The notes below the pieces were generated by a model. That model was given only the letters and a program-made list of their open reading frames with translations. It had not been told where the DNA came from and searched no databases. The translations under genes were made by a program, and so were the position numbers. DNA of 64,000 nucleotides from Mesorhizobium sp. M1B.F.Ca.ET.045.04.1.1 (GTDB taxonomy: Bacteria; Pseudomonadota; Alphaproteobacteria; Rhizobiales; Rhizobiaceae), in the NCBI RefSeq assembly GCF_003952465.1, contig NZ_CP034448.1, positions 7,107,001 through 7,171,000 of the forward strand. The letters run 5' to 3'. Positions within the stretch are counted from its first letter, which is position 1; each line of letters opens with the position of its first letter. Below, piece after piece: positions 8,418-17,622 of the stretch.

Positions 8418-8950
8418 GCGTGGAGACGCCCCTCATCCGCACCCTGATCGCCGAACGTTTCGAGGGGGCAGTCAAGGAGCTTGGCTTCTCGCATGGAATC
8501 CACGTTTTCGCCGCTCCGCCTGACATGATCGTGGCGCTCTGCCGGTTCCTGAAGGAACACCCGGCGCTGCGGTTCGATTTCTTGTCCGACATCTGCGGGG
8601 TCGATCACTACCCCGAGGCGCCGCGTTACGAGGCGGTGTACCACCTCTTGTCGCTGCCGAACAAATGGCGCGTGCGGATCAAGTGCCGCTTAGGCGATCC
8701 GCCGCGGGTCCCGTCGGTGACGGGGGTCTGGCGCACCGCCAATTGGCATGAGCGCGAGGCCTGGGACATGTACGGGATCAGGTTCGAGGGCCATCCCGAC
8801 CTGCGCCGCATCTATATGTGGGAAGGGTTCGAGGGCTTCCCGCAGCGCAAGGACTTTCCGCTCCGTGGCTACAGGGACAAGCTGAATCCGTTTGGCGCCG
8901 AAGGCCCGCCGCCGACGCAGCCCGACCTTGCCACCAAGGACATTCCATAG
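8414..8950 (+). CDS. nuoC: NADH-quinone oxidoreductase subunit C
   Basis: The 30-kDa-type peripheral-arm subunit that binds NuoD. The 178-aa product has the family signature region EREAWDMYGIRFEGHPDLRR and the C-terminal DFPLRGY motif. It is a separate gene, not the NuoCD fusion seen in enterobacteria. The start overlaps the nuoB stop (ATGA). The length is slightly short of typical alphaproteobacterial NuoC (about 200 aa). Confidence 0.95.
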   Translation: MSVETPLIRTLIAERFEGAVKELGFSHGIHVFAAPPDMIVALCRFLKEHPALRFDFLSDICGVDHYPEAPRYEAVYHLLSLPNKWRVRIKCRLGDPPRVPSVTGVWRTANWHEREAWDMYGIRFEGHPDLRRIYMWEGFEGFPQRKDFPLRGYRDKLNPFGAEGPPPTQPDLATKDIP

Positions 8951-8977
8951 GGAGGCCGTTTCACACCGGGGCTTGAG

Positions 8978-10192
8978 ATGACCGAAGTCACGGAACTGAG
9001 TTGGCCGGAATCCGATGCGCCCCACACCAGGGAGGTGCTTCTCAACCTCGGCCCGCAGCATCCCAGCACGCATGGGGTCCTGCGGCTCGTCCTCCAGTTG
9101 GACGGCGAATATGTCGCCCGCGTTGACCCGCATGTCGGCTACCTCCACCGCGGTACCGAGAAACTGGCAGAAAGCTTCTCCTACACCCAGATCTTCCCGC
9201 TGACCGACCGGCTCGACTACCTCTGCCCGCCCTCGAACAACCTTGCCTTCGCACTGGCGGTGGAGAAGCTCCTGGGCATCGAAGCGCCGATCCGCGCGCA
9301 ATATATCCGCGTGCTGATGGCTGAACTGGCGCGGATATCCGGTCATCTCCTGATCACCGGCGCACTCCCGCTGGACCTGGGCGCCATGACCGCGCTCCTT
9401 TACGCCATGCGCGAACGCGAAATGATCATGGACCTGTTGGAGATGATCAGCGGGGCGCGGATGCACACCTCATTCTGCCGGGTCGGCGGTGTGCGCGAGG
9501 ATCTGCCCGACGGATTCTTCCCAAAGATCCGCGAGTTCTGCGACATCTTCCCGAACCGGATCCGCGACTATGAACGGCTGGTCGATAACAACCGGGTGTT
9601 CCTGAAACGCACGCAGGGAATCGGTGTGATTTCGGCCGAAGACGGCATCGATCTCGGCCTGAGCGGCCCGAACCTGCGCGCCTCAGGCGTCGACTGGGAT
9701 ATCCGCCGCGACGAGCCCTATGAGATCTACGACCGGCTCTCGTTCAACGTCATCACCCGCGATGAAGGCGATTGCTACGCACGCTGGCGATGCCGCGTCG
9801 AGGAAATGCGCGAGAGCGTACGGATCATCGAGCAATGCCTCGACCAGATGCCCGACGGGCCGTTCCAGATCGACATGGCGACAGTCGCCTTCCCGGTGGA
9901 CAAGGATCGGGTGCACTGCTCGATGGAGGCGCTGATCCAGCATTTCGACCTGTCGGCCTATGGCTTCAACGTGCCTGAGGGTGAAGTCTATTCGGCGATC
10001 GAGGCGCCAAAGGGCGAGCTCGGCTTCTACATCATCAGTGACGGGTCGCCGAAACCCTTCCGCATGAAGGTCCGGGCACCCTCGTTCGTCAACCTTCAGG
10101 CACTCTTTGGGGTCACCAACGCACGTTACCTGGCGGACATGATCGCCGTGCTCGGCAGCCTCGACCCCGTGATGGCGGAGGTGGACAAATAG
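8978..10192 (+). CDS. nuoD: NADH-quinone oxidoreductase subunit D
   Basis: The 49-kDa-type subunit, which forms the quinone-binding pocket with NuoB. The 404-aa product contains LNLGPQHPSTHGVLRL near the N-terminus, the HVGYLHRGTEKLAE segment and the C-terminal APSFVNLQAL motif. The HP and H residues of GPQHPSTHG line the quinone site in known structures. Length is normal. Full conservation of this pocket argues that the enzyme is active. Confidence 0.96.
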   Translation: MTEVTELSWPESDAPHTREVLLNLGPQHPSTHGVLRLVLQLDGEYVARVDPHVGYLHRGTEKLAESFSYTQIFPLTDRLDYLCPPSNNLAFALAVEKLLGIEAPIRAQYIRVLMAELARISGHLLITGALPLDLGAMTALLYAMREREMIMDLLEMISGARMHTSFCRVGGVREDLPDGFFPKIREFCDIFPNRIRDYERLVDNNRVFLKRTQGIGVISAEDGIDLGLSGPNLRASGVDWDIRRDEPYEIYDRLSFNVITRDEGDCYARWRCRVEEMRESVRIIEQCLDQMPDGPFQIDMATVAFPVDKDRVHCSMEALIQHFDLSAYGFNVPEGEVYSAIEAPKGELGFYIISDGSPKPFRMKVRAPSFVNLQALFGVTNARYLADMIAVLGSLDPVMAEVDK

Positions 10193-10208
10193 CAGGGATT
10201 TGGACGCG

Positions 10209-10721
10209 ATGAGCATGCGCGAAAAGATCGAAGAGGCGGCGTCGCGGTACCCCGACCAGCGCTCGGCGATCATGCCTGCGCTTCTGATAGCTCAGAAAGA
10301 ACGTGGCCACCTGCCTGGCGCGGTGCTGGAGGAGGTCGCCGACATCCTCGGCGTCGAGCGAATCTGGGTCTATGAACTGGCGACCTTCTACACCCTCTTC
10401 CATACCGAGCCGGTCGGCATTTTCCACCTGCAGCTCTGCGACAATATCTCGTGCATGCTGCGGCGATCCGAGGACTTGCTGAGGCACCTGGAGGAGGTGC
10501 TCGGCATCAAGAAAGGCGGCACGACCCCAGACGGGCTGTTCACGCTTTCGACCGTCGAATGCCTCGGCGCTTGCGAGATGGCCCCGGTGATGCAGGTCGG
10601 CGACGACTATCACGGCGACCTCGACATCGCGCAGATCGACGCGCTCCTGGACAGGCTGCGCACGACGATGCGGCAGGCGACTGGCGCCGGTCTCGCCGCC
10701 GCGGGCCCGCCGGGAGAATAG
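10209..10721 (+). CDS. nuoE: NADH-quinone oxidoreductase subunit E
   Basis: The 24-kDa-type subunit with a [2Fe-2S] cluster, a partner of NuoF in the NADH-oxidising module. The product from the ATG at 10209 is 170 aa. The four cluster cysteines are in LCDNISC and CLGACEMAPV. A TTG nine bases upstream is in frame but has no better ribosome site. It follows nuoD closely and precedes nuoF by four bases, so it is clearly co-transcribed. Confidence 0.93.
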   Translation: MSMREKIEEAASRYPDQRSAIMPALLIAQKERGHLPGAVLEEVADILGVERIWVYELATFYTLFHTEPVGIFHLQLCDNISCMLRRSEDLLRHLEEVLGIKKGGTTPDGLFTLSTVECLGACEMAPVMQVGDDYHGDLDIAQIDALLDRLRTTMRQATGAGLAAAGPPGE

Positions 10722-10725
10722 CGCC

Positions 10726-11991
10726 ATGTTCGAACCGGTCCTTCTCAGGAACGTGGACGTGCCGGATGGCCATCTGCTCGCGACTTATGAGGCCGGCGGG
10801 GGCTACCAGGCGCTGGCCAAGGCGCTGCGGGAGCACACGCCCGACGAGATCATCGACCTCGTCAAGAAGTCCAACCTGCGTGGGCGCGGCGGAGCCGGAT
10901 TCCCAACCGGAGCGAAATGGAGCTTCGTGCCCAAGCGTGCCAGCAAGCCGAAATACCTGTGCTGCAACGCCGATGAGGGCGAGCCGGGCACCTTCAAGGA
11001 CCGGATCATCATGGAGCGTGACCCGCACCAACTGATCGAAGGCATGGCGATCAGCGCCTACGCGATAGGAGCTGAAACCGCCTATCTCTACATCCGCGGG
11101 GAATACACGCTGGCGATCTCGCGGCTGGAGCAGGCGATCGCCGAAGCCCATGCGAAGGGCTATCTGGGAACACGGATCCTGGGCTCGGATTTCAGCTTCG
11201 TCATGCACATCCATTGTGGCGCCGGCGCCTATATCTGCGGCGAGGAGACCGCGATGCTCGACTCGCTCGAAGGCAAGCGGGCGCAGCCGCGTCTGAAACC
11301 GCCGTTTCCGGCCGTCGAAGGGCTCTACGCCAGCCCGACCGTGATCAACAATGTCGAGACGCTGGCCTGCGTACCGCATATCGTGGCGAGAGGACCGGAC
11401 TGGTTCCGCGGCATCGGCCCGGACAAGAGTCCCGGCCCGAAGCTCTATTGCCTCAGCGGACAGGTGCGGAAACCGGGCCTTTACGAGCTGCCGATGGGGA
11501 TACCACTGCGCGAACTGGTCGAAGACTGCGCCGGCGGGCCGCTGCCGGGGCGCAAGCTCAAGGCGGTGATCCCAGGCGGGGTCTCGGCGCCGATGATCCC
11601 GGAGCGCGGGCTGGACGTGGGGATGGACTTCGACTCGCTGGCCGCCGTCGGCTCGATGCTCGGCTCGGCCGGGGTGATCGTGATCGACGACTCGACCTGC
11701 GTCGTCAAAGTCGCCACCCGGATCATCGAGTTCTTCCACCACGAGTCCTGCGGCAAGTGCACACCCTGCCGCGAAGGGCTGAACTGGGTCGTGAAAGTGC
11801 TGCGCCGGGTCGAGGCGGGTCAGGGCGCGCCGGGCGATCTGGAACAGCTGGAGGCGCTCTGCAAAGGCATTTTCGGCAACACGTTCTGCGCTCTGGGTGA
11901 TGGCGCGGCAATGGGCCTGCGGGCAGCACTGGTGCATTTCAAGCATGAATTCGTCGCGCATATCGAGGAGCGGAGGTGCCCGTTTCACTGA
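10726..11991 (+). CDS. nuoF: NADH-quinone oxidoreductase subunit F (NADH-binding)
   Basis: Binds NADH and FMN and holds [4Fe-4S] cluster N3. The 421-aa product has the FMN/NADH loop RGRGGAGFPTGAKW near residue 50, the CNADEGEPGTFKDR segment, and the C-terminal cluster motif ESCGKCTPCREG with a later cysteine (GNTFCALGD). All are standard for complex I, so the intact complex should oxidise NADH rather than ferredoxin or F420. Confidence 0.96.
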   Translation: MFEPVLLRNVDVPDGHLLATYEAGGGYQALAKALREHTPDEIIDLVKKSNLRGRGGAGFPTGAKWSFVPKRASKPKYLCCNADEGEPGTFKDRIIMERDPHQLIEGMAISAYAIGAETAYLYIRGEYTLAISRLEQAIAEAHAKGYLGTRILGSDFSFVMHIHCGAGAYICGEETAMLDSLEGKRAQPRLKPPFPAVEGLYASPTVINNVETLACVPHIVARGPDWFRGIGPDKSPGPKLYCLSGQVRKPGLYELPMGIPLRELVEDCAGGPLPGRKLKAVIPGGVSAPMIPERGLDVGMDFDSLAAVGSMLGSAGVIVIDDSTCVVKVATRIIEFFHHESCGKCTPCREGLNWVVKVLRRVEAGQGAPGDLEQLEALCKGIFGNTFCALGDGAAMGLRAALVHFKHEFVAHIEERRCPFH

Positions 11992-12024
11992 GGAGGGCGC
12001 AGCGAGAAGACCGCGAGGAAAGCC

Positions 12025-14616
12025 ATGGTTCGCGTGACAATCGATGAACGAACGCTGGAAGTGGAGGCGAGCTCTACGGTGCTCCAGGCGGCCGAGCGTT
12101 TGGGCATCGCCATCCCGACCTTCTGCTATCTGAAGCGGCTGCCGGCGCTGGCCTCCTGCCGCATGTGCCTGGTTGAGATTGAGGGGCAGCGGCGGCTGCA
12201 GCCTTCTTGCGCCACCGCGGTCACCGAGGGGATGGTGGTGCGGACGAACACGCAGCTGATCGACGAAACGCGCTCTTCCATGCTCGACATGCTGCTCGCC
12301 AACCACCCCCTCGACTGCCCGATTTGCGACAAGGGCGGCGAGTGTGAGCTTCAAGACATGGTGATGGCGTACGGGCCCCGCACAAGCCGGTTCCGCGATG
12401 CCAAGCGTGTGTTTCACTCCGAGGACATCCGTCTCAGCCCGGTCATCATCATGAACGTCAACCGCTGCATCCAGTGCCAGCGCTGCGTCCGGATGTGCGA
12501 AGAAGTCGTCGGCGCGGTCGCATTGGGCACCGTCGAGAAAGGTATGGATACCGCTGTCACCGGCTTCGAGGGCAGTCTCGCGAGTTGCGACCAGTGCGGC
12601 AATTGCGTCGAGGTCTGCCCGGTCGGCGCGCTGATGAGCTTCCCGTATCGCTACAAGGCGCGGCCCTGGGATCTGGTCGAGACCGACACAATCTGCCCGC
12701 ATTGCGGCACCGGCTGCCAACTGACCGTCGGCACACGCAAGGGCGAGTTCATGCGGGTCCGCTCGAAGGTAGAGCACGGAGTCAACCGCGAAACGCTCTG
12801 CGTGCGCGGGCGCTTCGGCCTCGACTTCGTCGGGAGCGAGGACCGGATCAAGCGGCCGATGATCCGTCGTGACGGGGGCCTTGTTCCGGTTTCCTGGGAC
12901 GAAGCCGGTGACTACCTCCGCCGGCGGCTGTCGGCCGTCGCCGGAAAGGCCGCAGGCGGGCTAGCCTCGCCGCGCCTGCCAAACGAGGTGCTTTATCAGT
13001 TCCAGAAACTGATGCGCACGGCTTTCCGGACCAACAATATCGACTGCTCCTCGCGCTGGTCCACGCCCTTTGATGTGCTCGGCCCGTTGGTAGCCGCCTT
13101 CTACACGCGCGCGCCGCTGGAGGAGGTGATCGGCAACGATTGTGTGCTTGTCGTCGGCGGCAACGTTACCGACGAGAACCCGGTCACCGAATATTTGCTG
13201 CGGGATGGTGCGCGCCGGCGACAGACCAGGTTGCTCATGCTTTCGGCGCGGCCATCCCGTCTGGACGCCGATGCGCGGGCAGTCGTTCGCGTGCGGCCGG
13301 GCGGTGAGGCTCAGGGGCTTGCCGCGGTGGTGACCGGACTGGGAGCAGCTGGTCAGGCATTGCCGGGCGACGAATTTGCGAACATCGTCGCCACAACCGA
13401 CGGGCCGGCGGCGGCCACCGACAGTGACGGTCCGGACCGCCTGACCGCAGCGCTGCTGCAAGGCCGAAGCATCACCGTGCTTGTCAGCGCCGACCTCCTG
13501 AGATCGCCCCTGGCGCGCGCGACGATGCAGCAGCTCAGCAACCTTTTGCAGGTTCTCCGCGTGCTCGGTAAGGGTCCGGCGATGCAGTTCCTCTTCGACC
13601 GTGCCAACCAGCTCGGCGCCTGGGACATGGGCGTTCTGCCGACGGCGCTGCCAGGGCTGCGGGCGCTGGCCAATGATGCAGCACGCACAACTCTCGAGCG
13701 GGCCTGGAACGCCGAAATCCCGTCTGAACCGGGCGTGGATTTCGACGCCATGCTGAAGCTTTGTGAGAGGAAACGAATGGGTGCGCTCTATATCGCCGGC
13801 AGCGACCCCCTGATGTCCTATCCCGACCGGCGATTCGTGCAGCGGGCGCTTCGTGCCGCCGATCTCCTGATCGTGCAGGACACGTTCCTCACGGATACGG
13901 CGGGCCTAGCGGATGTCGTGCTGCCCGCGGCGAGTTATGGCGAGGAATCCGGCACGTTTACCAACAACGAAGGCCGCACCCAGAGGGTCGGCAAGTTCCG
14001 CGATCCCGCCCTCGAGGCGCGCGATAATCTGGCGATATTCGACTTCGTTGCGGCGCTTCGCGGCCAGGCGTTGCGGCCGTCGATCCAAGCCGAAATCTTC
14101 GGCGAAATTGCCCAGCTGGTTCGGGGCTACCAGGGGTTGACGCAGGACGGACTTGGCGCCGATGGAGCATTCACCAAGGCGGCCGCCTCAGCGCCGCCGG
14201 CAGGCGAGTTCTTCGCTCCCCCGCCAGCCCTTATTGCCACCGGCGGGCTCATGCTGGTCACCGGCAACTGCCTGTTCCACAACGGATATCTTTCCGAGCA
14301 CTCGGAGGTCCTAAATACGGTCGCGGATGACCCATATGTCGAGATGAGCGCGGAAGATGTGGCGCGGCTTGGCCTTTCGGATGGCGATCAGGTGGTCGTG
14401 CGATCTACCCACGGCGAAATGACGGCGAAGCTCAAGGTCAACAAGCGTTTTCCCAAGGGTCTCCTGTTCGCTCCCGAGAACTACAGAGCCCTGCGTCTCA
14501 ACAGTCTGCTGCGGCGGGGCGAATACCCATGTCCGGTGCAGGTTGAAATCGCGCACCCCGCTTTCGAGATCGCCACTCTCGCTAACGACGGGGCGCGGCT
14601 TGGCAATCCGGGCTGA
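12025..14616 (+). CDS. nuoG: NADH-quinone oxidoreductase subunit G
   Basis: Large iron-sulfur subunit (863 aa) that relays electrons from NuoF towards NuoI and NuoB. The N-terminal part has the [2Fe-2S] ligands (FCYLKRLPALASCRMC), then PICDKGGECELQD, CIQCQRCVRMC and CDQCGNCVEVCPVG. Next comes CPHCGTGC with a cysteine about 27 residues later (ETLCVRG), which fits the extra N7-type cluster of some NuoG proteins. The C-terminal 600 residues form a molybdopterin-oxidoreductase-like fold. It is longer than mitochondrial-type NuoG (about 690 aa), closer to the formate-dehydrogenase-like version. Confidence 0.95.
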   Translation: MVRVTIDERTLEVEASSTVLQAAERLGIAIPTFCYLKRLPALASCRMCLVEIEGQRRLQPSCATAVTEGMVVRTNTQLIDETRSSMLDMLLANHPLDCPICDKGGECELQDMVMAYGPRTSRFRDAKRVFHSEDIRLSPVIIMNVNRCIQCQRCVRMCEEVVGAVALGTVEKGMDTAVTGFEGSLASCDQCGNCVEVCPVGALMSFPYRYKARPWDLVETDTICPHCGTGCQLTVGTRKGEFMRVRSKVEHGVNRETLCVRGRFGLDFVGSEDRIKRPMIRRDGGLVPVSWDEAGDYLRRRLSAVAGKAAGGLASPRLPNEVLYQFQKLMRTAFRTNNIDCSSRWSTPFDVLGPLVAAFYTRAPLEEVIGNDCVLVVGGNVTDENPVTEYLLRDGARRRQTRLLMLSARPSRLDADARAVVRVRPGGEAQGLAAVVTGLGAAGQALPGDEFANIVATTDGPAAATDSDGPDRLTAALLQGRSITVLVSADLLRSPLARATMQQLSNLLQVLRVLGKGPAMQFLFDRANQLGAWDMGVLPTALPGLRALANDAARTTLERAWNAEIPSEPGVDFDAMLKLCERKRMGALYIAGSDPLMSYPDRRFVQRALRAADLLIVQDTFLTDTAGLADVVLPAASYGEESGTFTNNEGRTQRVGKFRDPALEARDNLAIFDFVAALRGQALRPSIQAEIFGEIAQLVRGYQGLTQDGLGADGAFTKAAASAPPAGEFFAPPPALIATGGLMLVTGNCLFHNGYLSEHSEVLNTVADDPYVEMSAEDVARLGLSDGDQVVVRSTHGEMTAKLKVNKRFPKGLLFAPENYRALRLNSLLRRGEYPCPVQVEIAHPAFEIATLANDGARLGNPG

Positions 14617-14665
14617 GGCACCACGGGTTCCCTGGCAACCTATCCTCTGCACCTTGAGCCGGCGA

Positions 14666-15106
14666 TCAGTGATAGCCGGTCCCGGCAATGTAATCGTACA
14701 GCACCTGCTCGTTGCTCATCAATTCTTCAAGGCGGTGCTTGACCACGTCGCCGATGCTCACCACCCCGACAGGCGCGCGGCCATCCATGACCAGCACATG
14801 GCGCGTGCGCCGTTCGGTCATGATCGCCATCACCGAGGGCAGGAAATCCTGTCCCGAACAGGTCGCCACACTGCGGTTCATGATTTCAGCGACCCGCATC
14901 AAGGGCGCCTCGGTCCCGTATTCAGCCACCGCATTGCAGCAGTCCCGCTCCGACAGCGTACCCAGGCAATCGCCGGGGAAACGGCTGACGACCACGAAGC
15001 CGATGTTGTTCTCCCGAAACAGCCGTAGCACTTCCACCATCGTCTGACTCGGAGTGACCGAAACGACCTCGGGAGCCTTGGCCTTCAAGATTTGGCAGAC
15101 CAGCAT
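14666..15106 (-). CDS. CBS-domain protein, last gene of the nuoH-nuoI unit
   Basis: A 146-aa cytoplasmic protein made of two CBS motifs (about residues 10-65 and 75-130), the pair that binds adenine nucleotides in energy-sensing proteins. Visible motifs are GTLSERDC in the first and PVGVVSIGDVVKHRL in the second. There is no catalytic domain. It lies 45 bases after nuoI on the same strand and converges on nuoG. Small CBS pairs are often low-oxygen or stress regulated in rhizobia. A role in sensing nucleotide state for complex I is an inference. Confidence 0.85.
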   Translation of the reverse strand: MLVCQILKAKAPEVVSVTPSQTMVEVLRLFRENNIGFVVVSRFPGDCLGTLSERDCCNAVAEYGTEAPLMRVAEIMNRSVATCSGQDFLPSVMAIMTERRTRHVLVMDGRAPVGVVSIGDVVKHRLEELMSNEQVLYDYIAGTGYH

Positions 15107-15151
15107 ATGAGCCTCCTGTCTGCGCGCTCCGGCTTGCCAGTTGGCGCGCCT

Positions 15152-15718
15152 TCATGTTCGTCGAATATTTCGCCACCAGTTGTACCCCTGCGGCTCGCTC
15201 GTCTCGACCAGCACGTCCTGTTCGGTATTCAGTCGTGCGGCGACCACGCCGCCGCCGGTCGTCGCCTTGCCCGGCTTGCCGAGCAGATCGTCACGCCCGA
15301 TCACCAGGTCACGCGAGGAAAAACTCGAGAATTCGTACTGTTGGCCAAGCGCGATCGCGTCCGCCGGACAGGCGTCCTCGCACAACCCGCAGAACAGGCA
15401 CCGGGCCATGTCGATCTCGAATTTTGCCGGGTGTCGATTGCCCTTCTCGTCCTCGTAGGGGACGACTTCGATGCAGTCGCAGGGACAAATCCGCGCACAG
15501 AGTTCGCAGGCTACGCATTTGATCTCGCCCTCGTCGTCGCGTTTCAGGAAGTGATGCCCGCGGTAACGCGAATAGGGCAACCATTTTTCCTTGTCCGGAT
15601 ACTGCATGGTCACGGGTCTGGAGAACATGTAGCCGAAGGTCAGCGCCAAGGCGTTCGTTAGATCGGCGAAGAACGCCCAGCCGATCCATGTCCCAGTTCT
15701 GTCCAGTGCGCGCGACAT
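15152..15718 (-). CDS. nuoI: NADH-quinone oxidoreductase subunit I
   Basis: Carries the two [4Fe-4S] clusters N6a and N6b linking NuoG to NuoB. The 188-aa product has both ferredoxin motifs: CVACELCARICP and CLFCGLCEDACP. I use the ATG at 15718, preceded by GAGG; an upstream TTG-type frame extension inside nuoH is unlikely. It lies 19 bases after nuoH and runs opposite to the main nuo operon, unlike the usual G-H-I order. The C-terminus continues beyond the second cluster with a polar tail. Confidence 0.94.
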   Translation of the reverse strand: MSRALDRTGTWIGWAFFADLTNALALTFGYMFSRPVTMQYPDKEKWLPYSRYRGHHFLKRDDEGEIKCVACELCARICPCDCIEVVPYEDEKGNRHPAKFEIDMARCLFCGLCEDACPADAIALGQQYEFSSFSSRDLVIGRDDLLGKPGKATTGGGVVAARLNTEQDVLVETSEPQGYNWWRNIRRT

Positions 15719-15737
15719 CGTCGCCTCGTTGCAACCC

Positions 15738-16724
15738 CTAAAGGAAAGCAACACCGGTTATGATTATGTTCGCCATCGACAGAGGAAGCAAGACCTTCCA
15801 ACCGATCGCCATCAACTGGTCGTAGCGGTAGCGCGGGAAAGTGAAGCGGAACCAGATGAACAAGTAGACGAAGACAGCGACCTTGAGCAGGAACCAGACG
15901 AGCGGTGGCAATGGGACCAGCACGCCGTTCCAGCCGCCGAAGAACAGGATCACCGCCAGGACCGATGTCAGAAGCATGATGGCGTATTCGCTGACCATGA
16001 AGAACGCAAAGCGGATACCGCTGTATTCGGTATGGAACCCGGCCCCCAGATCGCCTTCCGCTTCCGCCAGGTCGAAGGGAATGCGCTGCGATTCGGCCAG
16101 CCCGGCGACGAAGAACACGAAGAACCCGACCGGCTGGTAGACGATGTTCCAGACATCGGCTTGCGCCCGCACGATGTCGAGCAGGCTCATGGATTGCGCA
16201 AGCATGACCACGCCGATGACCGCGAACCCCATCGGGATCTCGTAGCTGATCATCTGAGCGCAGGTTCTGAGGCTGCCCAGGACAGCGTATTTGCTGTTTG
16301 CCGCCCAGCCGCCGAAGATGACGCCGTAGACCTCAATCCCGATCACCGCAAAGACGAAAAGGAGCGCCACGTTCATGTTGGAAACGTAAAGAGTGATCCT
16401 AGTGCCGAGGACCGAAACGGAATCGCCGAAGGGAACCGCGACAAACACCACGAAGGGCGGGGCGAGCGCCAGGATTGGCGCCAATTTGAACAGGAAGCGG
16501 TCCGCCTCGGCCGGGATGTGGTCCTCTTTGGTCAAGAGCTTGACCCCGTCCGCGACCGGCTGCAGCAGCCCGTGCCATCCCACTCGCATCGGCCCCATCC
16601 TCTGTTGCATGTGCCCCGCGACCTTGCGTTCCACCCAGGTCAGCGGCAAGGGCAGCAGCAGCAGGATCGCAATCAGCAACGCGACCTTGAAGACGATCAG
16701 CCCAAGAGCAACGACAAGTTCCAT
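15738..16724 (-). CDS. nuoH: NADH-quinone oxidoreductase subunit H
   Basis: Membrane subunit that forms the quinone-access channel and links it to the pump modules. The product is 328 aa from the ATG at 16724; a GTG at 16745 would add seven residues. The signature WVERKVAGHMQQRMGP near residue 30 and the loop GVKLLTKEDHIPAEAD are clear, as is ESQRIPFDLAEAEGDLGAGFHTEYSG in part (positions about 16000-16100 on the minus strand). It leads a separate minus-strand transcript (nuoH, nuoI, CBS) convergent with nuoG. Confidence 0.95.
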   Translation of the reverse strand: MELVVALGLIVFKVALLIAILLLLPLPLTWVERKVAGHMQQRMGPMRVGWHGLLQPVADGVKLLTKEDHIPAEADRFLFKLAPILALAPPFVVFVAVPFGDSVSVLGTRITLYVSNMNVALLFVFAVIGIEVYGVIFGGWAANSKYAVLGSLRTCAQMISYEIPMGFAVIGVVMLAQSMSLLDIVRAQADVWNIVYQPVGFFVFFVAGLAESQRIPFDLAEAEGDLGAGFHTEYSGIRFAFFMVSEYAIMLLTSVLAVILFFGGWNGVLVPLPPLVWFLLKVAVFVYLFIWFRFTFPRYRYDQLMAIGWKVLLPLSMANIIITGVAFL

Positions 16725-16954
16725 GGTCCGAGGCCACTCGTTCACGGGATCGGACCCGCGACCCGATTAGCACTGCGCGGTCGTTGGCTGCGCGGGAACG
16801 GCAATTGCCAACCGCAGCGCACCTTGTGCGATAGTATCACAGCCTTGCCATCACTGGCTACGATGCGCGCGACGCGGCGCTTGGACGGAGCGGCAGGGCG
16901 AAACGAACTGCCATTTCAATATTGTCTCGTACATTTTCGATAGAGCGCCTATCC

Positions 16955-16968
16955 TTGCGTCAGATCAA
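16955..16968. promoter_or_regulatory. FNR/FixK-type box
   Basis: TTGC-N6-TCAA (TTGCGTCAGATCAA) fits the TTG(A/C)-N6-(T/G)CAA consensus of FNR, FnrN and FixK regulators. It lies between the minus-strand nuoH unit (230 bases away) and the plus-strand ybhB pseudogene (105 bases away), so it could drive either. It suggests control by low oxygen. The rest of 16746-17072 shows no gene. Confidence 0.5.
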
Positions 16969-17072
16969 TCGTGAAGCTCGTGGCGACGCCCGCGCTTCCT
17001 ACCAGTTTTGCCTGGCACCTAGCGTTTGGGACTGAGTGTTGCGCGGCGCGGCAACAGCGTCAGGGGCGACCC

Positions 17073-17530
17073 ATGCAGCTCAGTTCAAGCAGTTTTGCTA
17101 ACGGTGCGACGATCCCGCGGCGTTTCACCTGCGACGGTGAGGATCGTTCCCTCCCCTCGGCTGGACTGGCGCTCCGGCCGGCACCCGCAGCTTTGTCCTT
17201 CTCTGCGATGATCCAGACACGCCGGCGGGGATCTGGCATCACTGGGCGGCCTATGACATTGCGGCCGATTGTGTAGAGTTGGCCGAAGGCGCTGCCCAGC
17301 ACCGCGGCAAACAAGGCTTCAAGCAGGCAACCAACGATTTCCGGCGACCAGGTTACGGTGGTCCCTGCCCACCGCATCGCCATGGCAGACACCGCTATCA
17401 TTTCCGGTTGCTTGCGCTGTCGATTGATCACCTGCCGCTCGGCAACAACCCATCGTGTCAGGCGGTCGAACGAGAAGCGCGCAAGCATCTCCTCGCCGAG
17501 GCGGTTCTCGTCGGAGTATATGCGCGATGA
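17073..17530 (+). pseudogene. frameshifted YbhB/YbcL-family (PEBP, Raf kinase inhibitor-like) gene
   Basis: The ATG at 17073, behind AGGGG, starts a YbhB-like protein (SSSFANGATIPRRFTCDGED). At about 17142-17150 one base is missing. In the next frame the family sequence resumes: PPLGWTGAPAGTRSFVLLC, then DDPDTPAGIWHHWAAYDI and NDFRRPGYGGPCPPHRHG, ending EAVLVGVYAR at 17530. Phosphatidylethanolamine-binding-like motifs (DPDxP, GxR/P-YGGPxPP) are thus intact but split. Unless the shift is a sequencing error, the gene is dead. It sits alone between the complex I locus and the CapA-like gene. Confidence 0.8.
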
Positions 17531-17622
17531 TGGTCTTCGCTCGTGTGGACTCCAGCAATTGAGCAAGGCCTGCGGGTCATGAGCGGCATGACTGATCGTG
17601 ATGGGCCCGGCTGGTACGCGTC

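Noticed and set aside
10540..12777. A 745-aa open frame on the minus strand opposite nuoE-nuoF-nuoG
   Set aside because: It is a codon-position shadow of secure complex I genes in a high-GC genome; the protein has no recognisable domain.
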